Shown in pieces: positions 18,109-27,960 of a stretch of 64,000 bases of DNA. The notes below the pieces were generated by a model that saw nothing but the letters and a program-made list of their open reading frames with translations, ran no database searches and was not told where the DNA came from. The translations under genes and the position numbers were made by a program. Origin of the DNA: JANQOH01 sp965243325 (GTDB lineage Bacteria > Pseudomonadota > Alphaproteobacteria > UBA7887); contig CBDEUQ010000003.1 of assembly GCA_965243325.1 (NCBI GenBank), positions 1,426,001 to 1,490,000 on the forward strand, in the 5' to 3' direction. The first letter of the stretch is position 1. The number at the start of each line of letters is the position of its first letter.

Positions 18109-19350
18109 ATGCGGCGGGTTGTGGTCGTCGGCGCCGGCGTCGTCGGGACCTCTTGCGCGCTGCAGTTGCGCGCGGCCGGCCACGACGCGGTGTTGATCGA
18201 CCCGCGCGAGCCGGGCACGGCCACGTCGTTCGGCAACGCCGGCATCGTCTCCGGCGGCTCGATCGTGCCCTACAGCTGGCCGGGCCTCTGGCGCCGCGTC
18301 CCGGCGATGCTCTTCGATCCGTTGAGCCCGCTGATCGTGCGCTGGCGGTACCTGCCGTTCGTAGCGCCCTGGCTGGTTCGCTTCCTCGCCGCCGGCCGGC
18401 CCGCCTCGTATCGGCGCATCACCGCCGACATGGCGCCGCTGGTCGGCCGCGCCAAGGCCGCGCACGACCGGCTGATCGGCGAGCACGACCTCGACCCCGG
18501 CCTCCTGCGGTCGGACGGCTACATCCATGCGTTCCGCGACCGCAGGCGGTTCGCCGCGATGGACCTGCACCGCGAGATGCTCGAGGAGTACGGGGTGCGC
18601 GCCGAGGTTCTGGACCGCGATCGCCTGCGGGCGCTGGAACCCGCGCTCTCGCCCGAGTTCGAGGTCGGCCTGCTGATCTCCGACGGCGGCTTCGTCACCG
18701 AGCCCGTCGCGCTCACCCGCGCGTTCGCCGACGCCTTCCGTGCGCTCGGCGGCGAGCACGTCAAGGAGCGCGTCACCGGTTTCGACATGACGGACGCGGG
18801 GCCGCGCGCCGTTCTGACCGGCGACGGGCGCCACGAGGCGGAGCATGTGGTGCTGGCCGCGGGCGCGTGGTCGCGGCCGTTGGCGCGCACCCTCGGCGCG
18901 TCGGTGCCGCTCGAGGCGAAGCGCGGCTACCACGTCAGCATCGACCCGCCCGACGGGCCGGGGCTCACGCGCCCCGTGGTCGTCGGCGACCGCGACTACT
19001 CGCTCTGTCCCATGCGCGACGGGCTGCGGGTGACCGCGGGCGTCGAGTTCGGCGGCCTAGACCTGCCGCCCGACTACCGCCGCGTGCGGCGGATCCTGGC
19101 CCACGCGCGCACCAGCCTGCCCGGTCTCGACGGCGGCGTGCGGCGCGAGTGGATGGGCCATCGTCCGGCGCTGCCCGATTCGAAGCCGGTGCTCGGCCCG
19201 TCGCCCCGATTCGCCAACGTGACGTTCGCGTTCGGACACGGCCACCTCGGGCTGACGCTGAGCGCGGTCACGGGCGAGATCGTCGCCGCCCTCGTGGCCG
19301 GCCGCGAACCCGCGGTCCCGCTGGCCCCGTACCGGGCCGGGCGCTTCTGA
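18109..19350 (+). CDS. FAD-dependent D-amino-acid dehydrogenase-like oxidoreductase
   Basis: 413 residues. The N-terminal dinucleotide fold VVVVGAGVVGTSCALQL binds FAD, followed by SFGNAGIVSGG, which is characteristic of the DadA branch of the DAO family. C-terminal motifs include WMGHRPALPDSKPVLG and FAFGHGHLGLTLSA. It probably oxidises a D-amino acid and passes electrons to the respiratory chain. An alanine racemase lies 1.6 kb downstream, consistent with D/L-alanine metabolism, but dnaB lies between them. Confidence 0.87.
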   Translation: MRRVVVVGAGVVGTSCALQLRAAGHDAVLIDPREPGTATSFGNAGIVSGGSIVPYSWPGLWRRVPAMLFDPLSPLIVRWRYLPFVAPWLVRFLAAGRPASYRRITADMAPLVGRAKAAHDRLIGEHDLDPGLLRSDGYIHAFRDRRRFAAMDLHREMLEEYGVRAEVLDRDRLRALEPALSPEFEVGLLISDGGFVTEPVALTRAFADAFRALGGEHVKERVTGFDMTDAGPRAVLTGDGRHEAEHVVLAAGAWSRPLARTLGASVPLEAKRGYHVSIDPPDGPGLTRPVVVGDRDYSLCPMRDGLRVTAGVEFGGLDLPPDYRRVRRILAHARTSLPGLDGGVRREWMGHRPALPDSKPVLGPSPRFANVTFAFGHGHLGLTLSAVTGEIVAALVAGREPAVPLAPYRAGRF

Positions 19351-19420
19351 GGGGCCTTATCCCCGTATTTCTCGGATTTCCACAGGCTGCCGCGCGGCGC
19401 CGCAGGGATAGAATGCGGCG

Positions 19421-20944
19421 ATGAACACGGTGCCGCTCGTCGTCGAACCCGACACCGCGAACGAGGGCGATGTTCTCGGCTTCCGCAAGCCGCCGCAGAA
19501 CGTCGAGGCCGAACAGGCGCTGCTCGGCGCGATCCTGATCGACAACGCGAGCTTCGACCGTATTGCCACCGTCCTCGAGGCGGATCATTTCCATATCCCG
19601 GTGCACGGCCGCATCTTCGAGGCGGCGCGCAGCCTGATCGTGCGCGGCCAGGTCGCCGATCCGCTGACGCTCAAGGCGTTCTTCGAGGCCGACGGCGCGC
19701 TCGGCGAGGTGGGCGGCGCGCAGTACCTGGCCCGGCTCGCGGCGAGCGCTGCGAGCATCGTCCACGTCGAGGACTATGGCCGCACGATCCGCGATCACAG
19801 CGTGCGCCGCGACCTGATCCGCATCGGCGAGCAGGTGGTCGACACGGCCTACGACCCGCGCATCGACGAGCCGGCGGCGGCGCAGATCGAGAGCGCCGAG
19901 GCGGCGCTCTTCGAGCTCGCCGAGACCGGGCGCGCCGACGGCGGGTTCCGCCCCTTCGCCGACGCCCTGACCGGCGCCGTGGCCATGGCCGAAGCGGCCT
20001 ACAAGCGCGACGGCCGCCTTTCGGGCGTCGCCACGGGGTTGCTGGATCTCGACGACCTGCTGGGCGGCCTCTCTCCCTCCGACCTCATCGTCGTCGCCGG
20101 ACGCCCATCGATGGGGAAGACGGCGCTCGCGACCTCGGCCGCGTTCCATGCCGCCCTGAACTACCGCACCGAGGCCGACGACGCCGGCGCGCGGCGCCCG
20201 GTGGACGGCGCCGTCGTCGGCTTCTTCTCGCTCGAGATGTCGGCCGAGCAGCTGGCCACGCGCATCCTCGCCGAGCGGGCGCGTCTGCGCTCGGACCACA
20301 TCCGCCGCGGCAAGCTCGGCAACGACGAGTTCGTGCGGCTCGTCGACGCGAGCCGCGATCTCGCGGCCGCACCGCTGTTCATCGACGACACGCCGGCGCT
20401 CACCGTGCCGGCGCTGCGGACGCGCGCGCGGCGGCTCAAGCGCAGCCACGGTCTGTCGCTCGTCGTCGTCGACTATCTGCAGCTCATGCGCCCGTCGCAG
20501 CGGCACGACAGTCGGGTGCTGGAAATCAGCGAGATCACGCAGGGCCTCAAGGCGATCGCCAAGGAGCTCGACCTGCCGGTGCTGGCGCTCAGCCAGCTCA
20601 GCCGCGCCGTGGAGCAGCGGGAGGACAAGCGGCCGATGCTGTCGGACCTGCGCGAGTCCGGCACCATCGAGCAGGACGCCGACGTGGTGATGTTCGTCTA
20701 CCGCGAGGAGTACTACCTCGAACGCGGCGAACCGCAGCAGCGCCAGGACGAAACGCCGGAGCGCTTCGACGGGCGCTACCGCAAATGGCAGGAGCGTTAC
20801 GAAGCCAGCGCCGGACTCGCCGACATCCTCGTCGCCAAGCAGCGGCACGGCCCCATTGGCAACGTCAAGCTGCGCTTCGAGGCCCACACCGCGAGCTTCG
20901 CCAACTACGTCCGCGACGAGCGCCTGCCGGAGCGCACCGCGTGA
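19421..20944 (+). CDS. dnaB: Replicative DNA helicase
   Basis: 507 residues. The N-terminal domain begins PPQNVEAEQALLGAILIDN, the DnaB signature. The RecA-type helicase domain has Walker A GRPSMGKTAL near residue 227, then GFFSLEMSAEQLATRIL, Walker B LVVVDYLQLM, and the C-terminal motifs LSQLSRAVEQRED and DLRESGTIEQDADVV. It unwinds DNA ahead of the replisome. Its stop overlaps the GTG start of the alanine racemase by 4 bases. Confidence 0.97.
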   Translation: MNTVPLVVEPDTANEGDVLGFRKPPQNVEAEQALLGAILIDNASFDRIATVLEADHFHIPVHGRIFEAARSLIVRGQVADPLTLKAFFEADGALGEVGGAQYLARLAASAASIVHVEDYGRTIRDHSVRRDLIRIGEQVVDTAYDPRIDEPAAAQIESAEAALFELAETGRADGGFRPFADALTGAVAMAEAAYKRDGRLSGVATGLLDLDDLLGGLSPSDLIVVAGRPSMGKTALATSAAFHAALNYRTEADDAGARRPVDGAVVGFFSLEMSAEQLATRILAERARLRSDHIRRGKLGNDEFVRLVDASRDLAAAPLFIDDTPALTVPALRTRARRLKRSHGLSLVVVDYLQLMRPSQRHDSRVLEISEITQGLKAIAKELDLPVLALSQLSRAVEQREDKRPMLSDLRESGTIEQDADVVMFVYREEYYLERGEPQQRQDETPERFDGRYRKWQERYEASAGLADILVAKQRHGPIGNVKLRFEAHTASFANYVRDERLPERTA

Positions 20945-22068
20945 ACGGCGCCGCGGCGCGCGCCGGCGCCCGCCTGACCGTGGATCTCGGCGCCATCCGC
21001 CGCAACTACCGCACGCTCCAGGCGCGCCTCGCCGAGGGGACCCGTCTGGCCGCGGTGGTCAAGGCCGACGCCTACGGCCTCGGCGTCGGGCCGGTGGCGC
21101 CGGCGCTCGCCGCCGAGGGCTGCCGCGAGTTCTTCGTCGCCACGCTCGACGAAGGCCGCGCCGTGCGCCGCATCGTGCCGCGCGCCGCGGTGTACGTGCT
21201 CAACGGCGCATTCGGCGGCACCGAAGCCGAGTTCGCGAACCACGGCCTGATCCCCGTTCTCAACGATCTCGACGCGGCGGCCCGGTGGGCTGCGCTGGCG
21301 CGCGCCGACGGCGTGACGCGGACGGCGGCGATCCACATCGACACCGGCATGGCGCGGCTCGGCATGGCGCCCGACGAGGCCGAACGCCTGGCGACCGAGC
21401 CGCGCTGGCTCGACGGGCTTGCGCCGCGGCTCCTCGTCAGCCATCTCGCGTGCGCCGACGAGCCCGCCCACCCGCTCAACGCCGCCCAGCTCGAACGCAT
21501 GCGCGGCCTGCGGCGGCGCTGGCCCGATCTCGCCGCGAGCCTCGCCAACTCCTCCGGCGTGTTCCTCGGCCCGGATTACCACTTCGACATGGTGCGCCCC
21601 GGGGCGGCGCTCTACGGCATCAATCCCGTTCCCGGAACGGAGAATCCCATGGCCCCCGTGGTGCGGCTCGAGGCCCGCATCGTCGCGCTGCGCGACGTTG
21701 CGCCGCCGATGACGGTGGGCTACGGCGCCGCCCACCGGGTGGTGGCGAAAGGCCGCGTGGCGACGCTGCCGGTCGGCTACGCGGACGGCTTCCCGCGCTG
21801 CCTCGGCGGCCGGACGAGCGCGGTGCTCGCCGGCGACGAGACCGCCCCGCCACTGCCGCTCGTCGGGCGCGTGTCGATGGACCTGATCACCGTCGACGTC
21901 TCGGCGTTGCCCGCCAAGCGGGCGCACGTCGGCGCGGCCGTCGAGCTGATCGGGCCCCGGCGCACGGTCGACGACCTGGCGGCGAGCGCCGGCACCATCG
22001 GCTACGAGCTGCTGACCCGCCTGGGTCGGCGCATTCCGCGTCACTACGAGGGAGAGTCGGCGGCATGA
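20941..22068 (+). CDS. alr: Alanine racemase
   Basis: 375 residues from a GTG in a GTGA overlap with dnaB. The PLP-binding Lys is Lys41 in AVVKADAYGLG. The second catalytic residue is the Tyr in TVGYGAAHR, and GRVSMDLITVDV is the conserved substrate-side motif. It interconverts L- and D-alanine for peptidoglycan. It overlaps the following mlaE by 4 bases. Confidence 0.95.
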   Translation: MNGAAARAGARLTVDLGAIRRNYRTLQARLAEGTRLAAVVKADAYGLGVGPVAPALAAEGCREFFVATLDEGRAVRRIVPRAAVYVLNGAFGGTEAEFANHGLIPVLNDLDAAARWAALARADGVTRTAAIHIDTGMARLGMAPDEAERLATEPRWLDGLAPRLLVSHLACADEPAHPLNAAQLERMRGLRRRWPDLAASLANSSGVFLGPDYHFDMVRPGAALYGINPVPGTENPMAPVVRLEARIVALRDVAPPMTVGYGAAHRVVAKGRVATLPVGYADGFPRCLGGRTSAVLAGDETAPPLPLVGRVSMDLITVDVSALPAKRAHVGAAVELIGPRRTVDDLAASAGTIGYELLTRLGRRIPRHYEGESAA

Positions 22069-22838
22069 ACCCGCTGGCGGCGATCGGGCGCGTCTTCCTC
22101 GCCTTCATGCAGACCGTCGGCCGCGTCTGCCTGTTCGCCGGCGTCGGCATCGGCCACTGCTTCCGGCCGCCGTACCACGTACGCTCGACCGTCCGCCAGA
22201 TGATCGAGATCGGCTACTACTCGCTTCCCGTCGTCGGCCTGACGGGCCTGTTCGCCGGCATGGTGCTCGCGCTGCAGAGCCACACCGGGTTCAGCCGCTT
22301 CAACGCCGAGAGCGCCATCCCCACCGTGGTGGTGATCTCGATCACCCGCGAGCTCGGGCCGGTGCTCACCGGCCTGATGGTGGCGGGCCGGGTCGGCGCC
22401 GCCATGGCGGCCGAGATCGGCACCATGCGCGTCACCGAGCAGATCGACGCGCTGGTCACGCTGTCCACCGATCCCTTCAAGTACCTGGTGGCGCCGCGCA
22501 TCGTCGCCAGCGTCGCCATGCTGCCGCTGCTCGTTCTCGTCGCCGACGCGGTCGGCGTCATGGGCGGCTATCTCGTGGGCGTCAACAAGCTCGGCTTCGA
22601 CGGCGCCGCCTACATCGCCAACACGTGGCGGAACTTCGAGGCGCTCGACGTCGTCTCGGGGCTCGTCAAGGCGGCGGTCTTCGGCCTGATCATTTCGCTG
22701 ATGGGCTGCTATCACGGCTATCACAGCCGGCGCGGCGCCCAGGGCGTCGGCGCGGCGACGACCAACGCGGTGGTCTCCGCGTCGATTCTGATCCTGGTGT
22801 CCAACTACTTCATCACCGAACTGTTCTTCGCCGCATGA
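22065..22838 (+). CDS. mlaE: MlaE-type ABC transporter permease
   Basis: 257 residues, a multi-span membrane protein of the MlaE/YrbE family. Recognisable parts are YSLPVVGLTGLFAGMVLALQ, the conserved ELGPVLTGLMVAGRVGAAMAAE loop, MRVTEQIDAL, and a final hydrophobic segment. It belongs to the lipid transporter that keeps outer-membrane asymmetry. MlaF overlaps its end by 4 bases; an MlaD-type substrate protein is not next to it, so MlaD must be encoded elsewhere. Confidence 0.93.
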   Translation: MNPLAAIGRVFLAFMQTVGRVCLFAGVGIGHCFRPPYHVRSTVRQMIEIGYYSLPVVGLTGLFAGMVLALQSHTGFSRFNAESAIPTVVVISITRELGPVLTGLMVAGRVGAAMAAEIGTMRVTEQIDALVTLSTDPFKYLVAPRIVASVAMLPLLVLVADAVGVMGGYLVGVNKLGFDGAAYIANTWRNFEALDVVSGLVKAAVFGLIISLMGCYHGYHSRRGAQGVGAATTNAVVSASILILVSNYFITELFFAA

Positions 22839-23611
22839 ACGCGCCGGCGATCATCGCTCTCGAGCGCGTGACCAGGCGCTTCGGCGACAACGTCGTGCTC
22901 GACGGCCTCGATCTCGAGGTCGGGCGCGGCGAATCGCTGGTCGTGATCGGCGGCTCGGGCACCGGCAAGTCGGTGATGCTGAAGTGCGTGCTCGGCCTGC
23001 TGCACCCCGATGCCGGGCGGATCCTCGTCGACGGTGCCGAGGTGACGGAGATGCGCGGCGCCGCCCGCGACGCGGTCAACCGCCGGTTCGGCATGCTCTT
23101 CCAGGGATCGGCGCTCTTCGACTCGCTCCGCGTGTGGGAGAACGTCGCCTTCGGCCTCGTCCAGGGCCGCCGCCTCGGCCGCGCCGAGGCGCGCGAGACG
23201 GCGTTCGAAAAGCTGGCCACGGTCGGTCTCGGCGCCGAGGTGGGCGAGCTGTTTCCGGCCGAGCTCTCCGGCGGGATGCAGAAGCGCGTCGGCCTCGCCC
23301 GGGCGATCGCCTGCGAGCCGGAAATCCTCTTCTTCGACGAGCCGACCACGGGCCTCGACCCCATCGTCGCCGACGTCATCAACAACCTGATCGTAGACTG
23401 CGTGCGCGGCCTCGGGGCGACGGCGGTGTCGATCACCCACGACATGACGAGCGCCCGCAAGATCGCCGATCGCATCGCCATGCTTCACCGCGGGCGCATC
23501 GTCTGGAGCGGCCCGACGGCGGCCATCGACGACAGCGGCGACGCGGTCGTGGACCAGTTCGTGCACGGGCGGTCGGAAGGGCCGATCGAAATGGCGCTGC
23601 ACGCGCTCTGA
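22835..23611 (+). CDS. mlaF: MlaF-type ABC transporter ATP-binding protein
   Basis: 258 residues. Walker A GGSGTGKSV is near residues 35-43, the MlaF-type Q-loop region is MLFQGSALFDSL, the signature is ELSGGMQKRVGLARAI, and Walker B is EILFFDEPTTGLDP. It powers the MlaE permease encoded directly upstream (4-base overlap). Its stop overlaps the radA start (TGATG). Confidence 0.95.
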   Translation: MNAPAIIALERVTRRFGDNVVLDGLDLEVGRGESLVVIGGSGTGKSVMLKCVLGLLHPDAGRILVDGAEVTEMRGAARDAVNRRFGMLFQGSALFDSLRVWENVAFGLVQGRRLGRAEARETAFEKLATVGLGAEVGELFPAELSGGMQKRVGLARAIACEPEILFFDEPTTGLDPIVADVINNLIVDCVRGLGATAVSITHDMTSARKIADRIAMLHRGRIVWSGPTAAIDDSGDAVVDQFVHGRSEGPIEMALHAL

Positions 23612-24987
23612 TGGCGCCGCGCGGCCGCAGCGCCTACGTCTGCCAGTCGTGCGGCGCGGCGCACGGCAAATGGACCGGCCGCTGCGACGCGTGCGGCGCG
23701 TGGAACACGCTGGTCGAGGAGGCCGCGCCCGGCGCCGCGGCGGCGGCGCCGGGTGGCCGGCCGCTCGCGCTTGAGGACCTCTCGGCGCCGACGCCGCCGG
23801 TGGCGCGCCTGTCCTCCGGCATCGCCGAGTTCGACCGGGTGCTCGGCGGCGGGCTGGTGCCCGGGGCGGCGGCGCTCGTCGGCGGCGACCCGGGGATCGG
23901 CAAGTCGACGCTGCTGCTGCAGGCGGCGGCGCACATGGCCCGCGCCGGCGTGCGCGCGGTCTACGTCTCGGGCGAGGAATCGGAAGCGCAGATACGGTTG
24001 CGGGCGCGCCGCCTCGGCCTCGCCGACGCCCCCGTCAAGCTCGCCGCCGCGACCTCGGTGCGCGACATCGCCGCCACGGTCGACGCGCCCGGCGCGGCGG
24101 AGGCGCTGATCGTCGACTCGATCCAGACCATGGCGGTCGATGCGCTCGACTCGGCGCCCGGCACCGTCGCCCAGGTGCGCGCCAGCGCGCAGGCGTTGAT
24201 CCACGCGGCGAAGCGGCGCGGCATCGCCCTGCTCCTCGTCGGCCACGTCACCAAGGACGGCCAGATCGCCGGGCCGCGGGTGCTCGAGCACATGGTCGAC
24301 GCGGTGCTCTACTTCGAGGGCGAGCGCGGGCACCGGTTCCGCATTCTGCGCGCGGTCAAGAACCGCTTCGGTGCCGTCGACGAGATCGGCGTCTTCTCGA
24401 TGACCGACGGCGGGCTCGAGGAGGTGGCCAACCCGTCGGGCCTCTTTCTCGCCGAGCGCACGGCGCCGGTGAGCGGCGCGGCGGTGTTCGCCGGCGTCGA
24501 GGGCAGCCGGCCGGTGCTGGTCGAGATCGAGGCGCTCGTCGCCCCGTCGCCGCTGACCACGCCCCGGCGCGCCGTCGTCGGCTGGGACGCGGCGCGGCTG
24601 GCGATGGTCCTCGCGGTGCTCGACGCCCGCTGCGGCCTTGCCCTCGGCGGCCGCGAAGTATATCTCAACGTCGCCGGCGGCCTGCGCATCGCCGAGCCGG
24701 CGGCCGATCTCGCGGTCGCCACGGCGCTGGTCTCGTCGCTCACCGACACGCCGGTGCCGGAGGGCGCGGTCGCGTTCGGCGAGATCGGTCTGTCGGGGGA
24801 GATACGGCCGGTGGCGCAAGGCGACGTACGGCTGAAGGAGGCGGCCAGGCTCGGGTTCGGACGGGCGCTCGCGCCGCCGCGGACGCCGGCGGCGGCGCCG
24901 GAGGTGGAACGGATCCAAATCGCGAAGCTGCGCGACCTCGTGGCGATGTTCGGCGAGCCGGCGGTTCGCCGCGCCATGGCGCGCTAG
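23611..24987 (+). CDS. radA: DNA repair protein RadA
   Basis: 458 residues. A four-Cys zinc finger lies at Cys11/Cys14 and Cys25/Cys28 (CQSCG, CDACG). Walker A GDPGIGKST follows, then the RadA-specific KNRFG motif in VKNRFGAVDEIGVF, and a C-terminal Lon-like domain (GGLRIAEPAADLAVA, GEIGLSGEIRPV). It drives branch migration during recombination. It is coupled to mlaF by a TGATG overlap. Confidence 0.96.
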   Translation: MAPRGRSAYVCQSCGAAHGKWTGRCDACGAWNTLVEEAAPGAAAAAPGGRPLALEDLSAPTPPVARLSSGIAEFDRVLGGGLVPGAAALVGGDPGIGKSTLLLQAAAHMARAGVRAVYVSGEESEAQIRLRARRLGLADAPVKLAAATSVRDIAATVDAPGAAEALIVDSIQTMAVDALDSAPGTVAQVRASAQALIHAAKRRGIALLLVGHVTKDGQIAGPRVLEHMVDAVLYFEGERGHRFRILRAVKNRFGAVDEIGVFSMTDGGLEEVANPSGLFLAERTAPVSGAAVFAGVEGSRPVLVEIEALVAPSPLTTPRRAVVGWDAARLAMVLAVLDARCGLALGGREVYLNVAGGLRIAEPAADLAVATALVSSLTDTPVPEGAVAFGEIGLSGEIRPVAQGDVRLKEAARLGFGRALAPPRTPAAAPEVERIQIAKLRDLVAMFGEPAVRRAMAR

Positions 24988-25001
24988 GGCGGGTGCGGGC
25001 G

Positions 25002-25715
25002 ATGGAGATGGACGGATTCAGCCTGGTCGACGCCGTCCTTGCCGCGCTCGTCCTGCTGTCGGCGTTCTTCGCGTTCTATCGCGGGTTCGTGCGCGAAGCG
25101 CTTTCGGTGGCCGGCTGGGTCGGCGCCGCGGTGCTGGCGTACACCTACTTCCCCACTGCCAAGGCGTGGCTCGCCGACTACTTCGCCGAGGGGGTCCTGT
25201 TGAACATCGCCGCCGCCGGCGGCGTGTTCCTGGGCGCGCTCGTGGTCTTCTGGCTGATCATCCACATCGTCTCCTCGCACGTGCGCAACAGCCCGCTCAA
25301 CACGCTCGACCGTTCGCTCGGCTTTCTCTTCGGCGTCGCGCGCGGCGTCGTCGTCATTGCGCTGGTGTTTCTCCTCGGCCGCTATTCGATCTGGGATCAG
25401 GACGAGGGATCGCCGCCCGAATGGCTCTCCGGCGCCGCGTCGTACACCCTGATCGTGTATTCGGCCGACATGGTGGAGCGCCTGATTCCCGACGACCTGA
25501 TGAAACTGCCGCCCGACGCGCCCTCCGACCTGGTGCCGTTGGGCGACCGGCTGCGCCGCGCCGCCGACGCGGTGCCGGACCCCGAGCTGCTGGCCCAGCC
25601 GCCCGTCGCGGCGGAGGAGGGCGTCCTCCCCGACTACGACGAGGATCCGACCCGTCTGCTCGACGGAGTCGCGGACGGCGCCGGGCCGGCGCCGGACGCC
25701 GGAACCGCGCGCTGA
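25002..25715 (+). CDS. cvpA: CvpA family membrane protein
   Basis: 237 residues from ATG 25002; alternative starts are GTG 24993 and ATG 25008. It has four hydrophobic spans: VDAVLAALVLLSAFFAFYRG, LSVAGWVGAAVLAYTYF, LNIAAAGGVFLGALVVFWLI and LFGVARGVVVIALVFLLG. The conserved FYRGFVREAL after the first span is the family mark. The C-terminal tail is acidic and Pro-rich. CvpA is linked to envelope homeostasis, and in many proteobacteria it lies directly before purF, as here. Confidence 0.9.
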   Translation: MEMDGFSLVDAVLAALVLLSAFFAFYRGFVREALSVAGWVGAAVLAYTYFPTAKAWLADYFAEGVLLNIAAAGGVFLGALVVFWLIIHIVSSHVRNSPLNTLDRSLGFLFGVARGVVVIALVFLLGRYSIWDQDEGSPPEWLSGAASYTLIVYSADMVERLIPDDLMKLPPDAPSDLVPLGDRLRRAADAVPDPELLAQPPVAAEEGVLPDYDEDPTRLLDGVADGAGPAPDAGTAR

Positions 25716-25723
25716 CGCGGGCG

Positions 25724-27187
25724 ATGCGCGCCACGCCGCACGACACTCCCGAAAACCGCGCCAGGCCGCGCGAGGAATGCGGCATCTTCGGCCTCTACGG
25801 GCACGCCGACGCCGCCGCGCATACGGCGCTCGGCATGCACGCGCTGCAGCACCGCGGACAGGAAGCGGCCGGAATCGTCAGCTACGACGGCCGGGCGTTC
25901 CACGACCACCGCGGGCTTGGTCCGGTGGGCGACAATTTCAACGACCCGGCAACCATCGCGCAGCTCGCCGGCGACCGGGCGATCGGGCACGTGCGCTATT
26001 CGACGCAGGGAGAGGTCGTGCTGCGCAACGTGCAGCCGATCTTCGCCGATCTCGAGGTCGGCGGTCTCGCCATCGCGCACAACGGCAACCTGACCAACGC
26101 GCTCCGCATGCGCCGCGATCTCGTGGCGCGCGGCTGCATCTTCCAGTCGACGATGGATACCGAGGTGATCGTCCATCTCGTCGCCACCAGTTCGAAGCAC
26201 ACGTTCATCGACCGGTTGATCGACGCGCTGCGCCAGGTCGACGGCGCCTATTCGTTCGTCATCCTCACCGACCGCGCGCTGATCGGGGTGCGCGACCGGT
26301 TCGGCGTGCGGCCGCTGCAGATCGGCCGCCTCGACGGCGGCACCATCCTGACCTCGGAGTCGTGCGCGCTCGACATCATCGGCGCCACGTTCGTGCGCGA
26401 CGTGCGGCCGGGCGAGATCGTCGTCGTCGACGACTCCGGCCTCAGGAGCCTGAGTCCGTTCCCGCCGACGCCGCAGCGTTTCTGCCTCTTCGAGTACATC
26501 TACTTCTCTCGCCCCGACAGCATGATCGAGGGGCGCAACGTCTACGCGGTGCGCAAGCGCGTCGGCGCCGAGCTGGCGCGCGAGGACAGCACCGCCGCCG
26601 ACGTCGTCGTCCCGGTGCCGGATTCGGGCGTGCCCGCGGCGATCGGCTACGCCGAGCAGGCCAGCCTGCCCTTCGAGCTCGGCATCGTGCGCAACCACTA
26701 CGTCGGGCGCACCTTCATCGAGCCCACCGACTCGATCCGCCATCTCGGCGTCAAGCTGAAGCACAACGCCAACCGGGCGACGCTGTCCGGCAAGCGGGTG
26801 ACGCTGGTGGACGATTCGATCGTCCGCGGCACCACCTCGATCAAGATCGTCGAGATGGTGCGCAACGCCGGCGCCACCGAGATCCACATGCGCATCGCCA
26901 GTCCGCCGACCGGCCATTCGTGCTTTTACGGCGTCGACACGCCCGACCGCGACCAGCTGCTCGCGGCGCAGATGGACACCGCGGCGATGGCCCGCCACAT
27001 CGGCGTCGACAGCCTCGCCTTCATCTCGATCGACGGCCTCTACCGCGCGATGGGCGAGAAGGGCCGCGACCCGGAGCAGCCGCAGTTCTGCGACGCCTGC
27101 TTCACCGGCGACTATCCGATTCCCCTGAGCGACCGCGACGGCGGCGACCGGCCGAGGCAGTTGTCGCTGCTCGCCGCCGGCGCGTGA
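25724..27187 (+). CDS. purF: Amidophosphoribosyltransferase
   Basis: 487 residues. A propeptide of 18 residues precedes Cys19 (EECGIFG), which becomes the N-terminal nucleophile of the glutaminase domain after processing. Glutaminase motifs LQHRGQEAAGI and IAHNGNLTN follow. The phosphoribosyltransferase domain has VTLVDDSIVRGTTS, the PRPP-binding motif. It makes 5-phosphoribosylamine from PRPP and glutamine, the first step of purine synthesis. It overlaps the following SDR gene by 4 bases. Confidence 0.97.
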   Translation: MRATPHDTPENRARPREECGIFGLYGHADAAAHTALGMHALQHRGQEAAGIVSYDGRAFHDHRGLGPVGDNFNDPATIAQLAGDRAIGHVRYSTQGEVVLRNVQPIFADLEVGGLAIAHNGNLTNALRMRRDLVARGCIFQSTMDTEVIVHLVATSSKHTFIDRLIDALRQVDGAYSFVILTDRALIGVRDRFGVRPLQIGRLDGGTILTSESCALDIIGATFVRDVRPGEIVVVDDSGLRSLSPFPPTPQRFCLFEYIYFSRPDSMIEGRNVYAVRKRVGAELAREDSTAADVVVPVPDSGVPAAIGYAEQASLPFELGIVRNHYVGRTFIEPTDSIRHLGVKLKHNANRATLSGKRVTLVDDSIVRGTTSIKIVEMVRNAGATEIHMRIASPPTGHSCFYGVDTPDRDQLLAAQMDTAAMARHIGVDSLAFISIDGLYRAMGEKGRDPEQPQFCDACFTGDYPIPLSDRDGGDRPRQLSLLAAGA

Positions 27188-27915
27188 GCGACGGCGCACC
27201 CCGTCTCGCCCGCCGCGTCGCCGTCGTCACCGGCGCCTCGCGCGGCATCGGCGCCGCGGTCGCCGAACGCTTCGCCGCCGAAGGCGCGCACGTCTACGCG
27301 CTCGCCCGCGACCGCGACGCGCTGGACTCGCTCGCCGCGCGCATCGGGGCGGCGGGCGGCGTGGCGACGATGGTGCCGCTCGACGTGACCGACGGCCCCG
27401 CCCTCGACCGGCTGGGCGGCGTGCTCGCGGAACGCCACGGCCGGCTCGACATCCTCGTCGGCAACGCCGCGCTGCTGACCGGCCTCGCGCCGCTCGGCCA
27501 CGTCCGGCCGCACGACTGGGAGCGCACCGTGGACGTGAACCTCACCGCCAACTGGCGGCTGCTACGCAGCTTCGACACCCTGCTGCGGCAGTCGGACGCC
27601 GGGCGCGTCGTCTTCGTCGCCTCGGGCGCCGGTCGCCGCGCGCCGGCGTACTGGGGCGCCTATGCCGTGAGCAAGGCGGCGCTCGAGTCTCTGGCCCGCG
27701 TCTACGCGGCGGAGACGCGAAAGACGCGCGTTCGCGTCAACCTCGTCGACCCCGGCGCGGTCCGCACCGCCATGCGCGCGCGCGCCATGCCCGGCGAGGA
27801 TCCCGGGACCCTGCCGCCGCCCGCCGCGGTCGCCGGCGCGTTCGTCGCCCTCGCCGAGCCGGCGTGCGAACGCCACGGCGAGGTGGTGCGGGCGAAAATC
27901 GAGCCGCCGCGCTGA
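27184..27915 (+). CDS. SDR family oxidoreductase
   Basis: 243 residues from a GTG in the GTGA overlap with purF. It has TGASRGIG at the N-terminus, LVGNAALL in place of the usual NNAG, the catalytic Ser in FVASGAG, and YAVSKAALE with Tyr and Lys. It belongs to the YciK-like group often placed after purF in alphaproteobacteria. Substrate unknown. Confidence 0.88.
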   Translation: MSDGAPRLARRVAVVTGASRGIGAAVAERFAAEGAHVYALARDRDALDSLAARIGAAGGVATMVPLDVTDGPALDRLGGVLAERHGRLDILVGNAALLTGLAPLGHVRPHDWERTVDVNLTANWRLLRSFDTLLRQSDAGRVVFVASGAGRRAPAYWGAYAVSKAALESLARVYAAETRKTRVRVNLVDPGAVRTAMRARAMPGEDPGTLPPPAAVAGAFVALAEPACERHGEVVRAKIEPPR

Positions 27916-27960
27916 ACCCGGCGTGGGGTCCAGGGCTTTTGCGGTATAACCGGCGGTGCC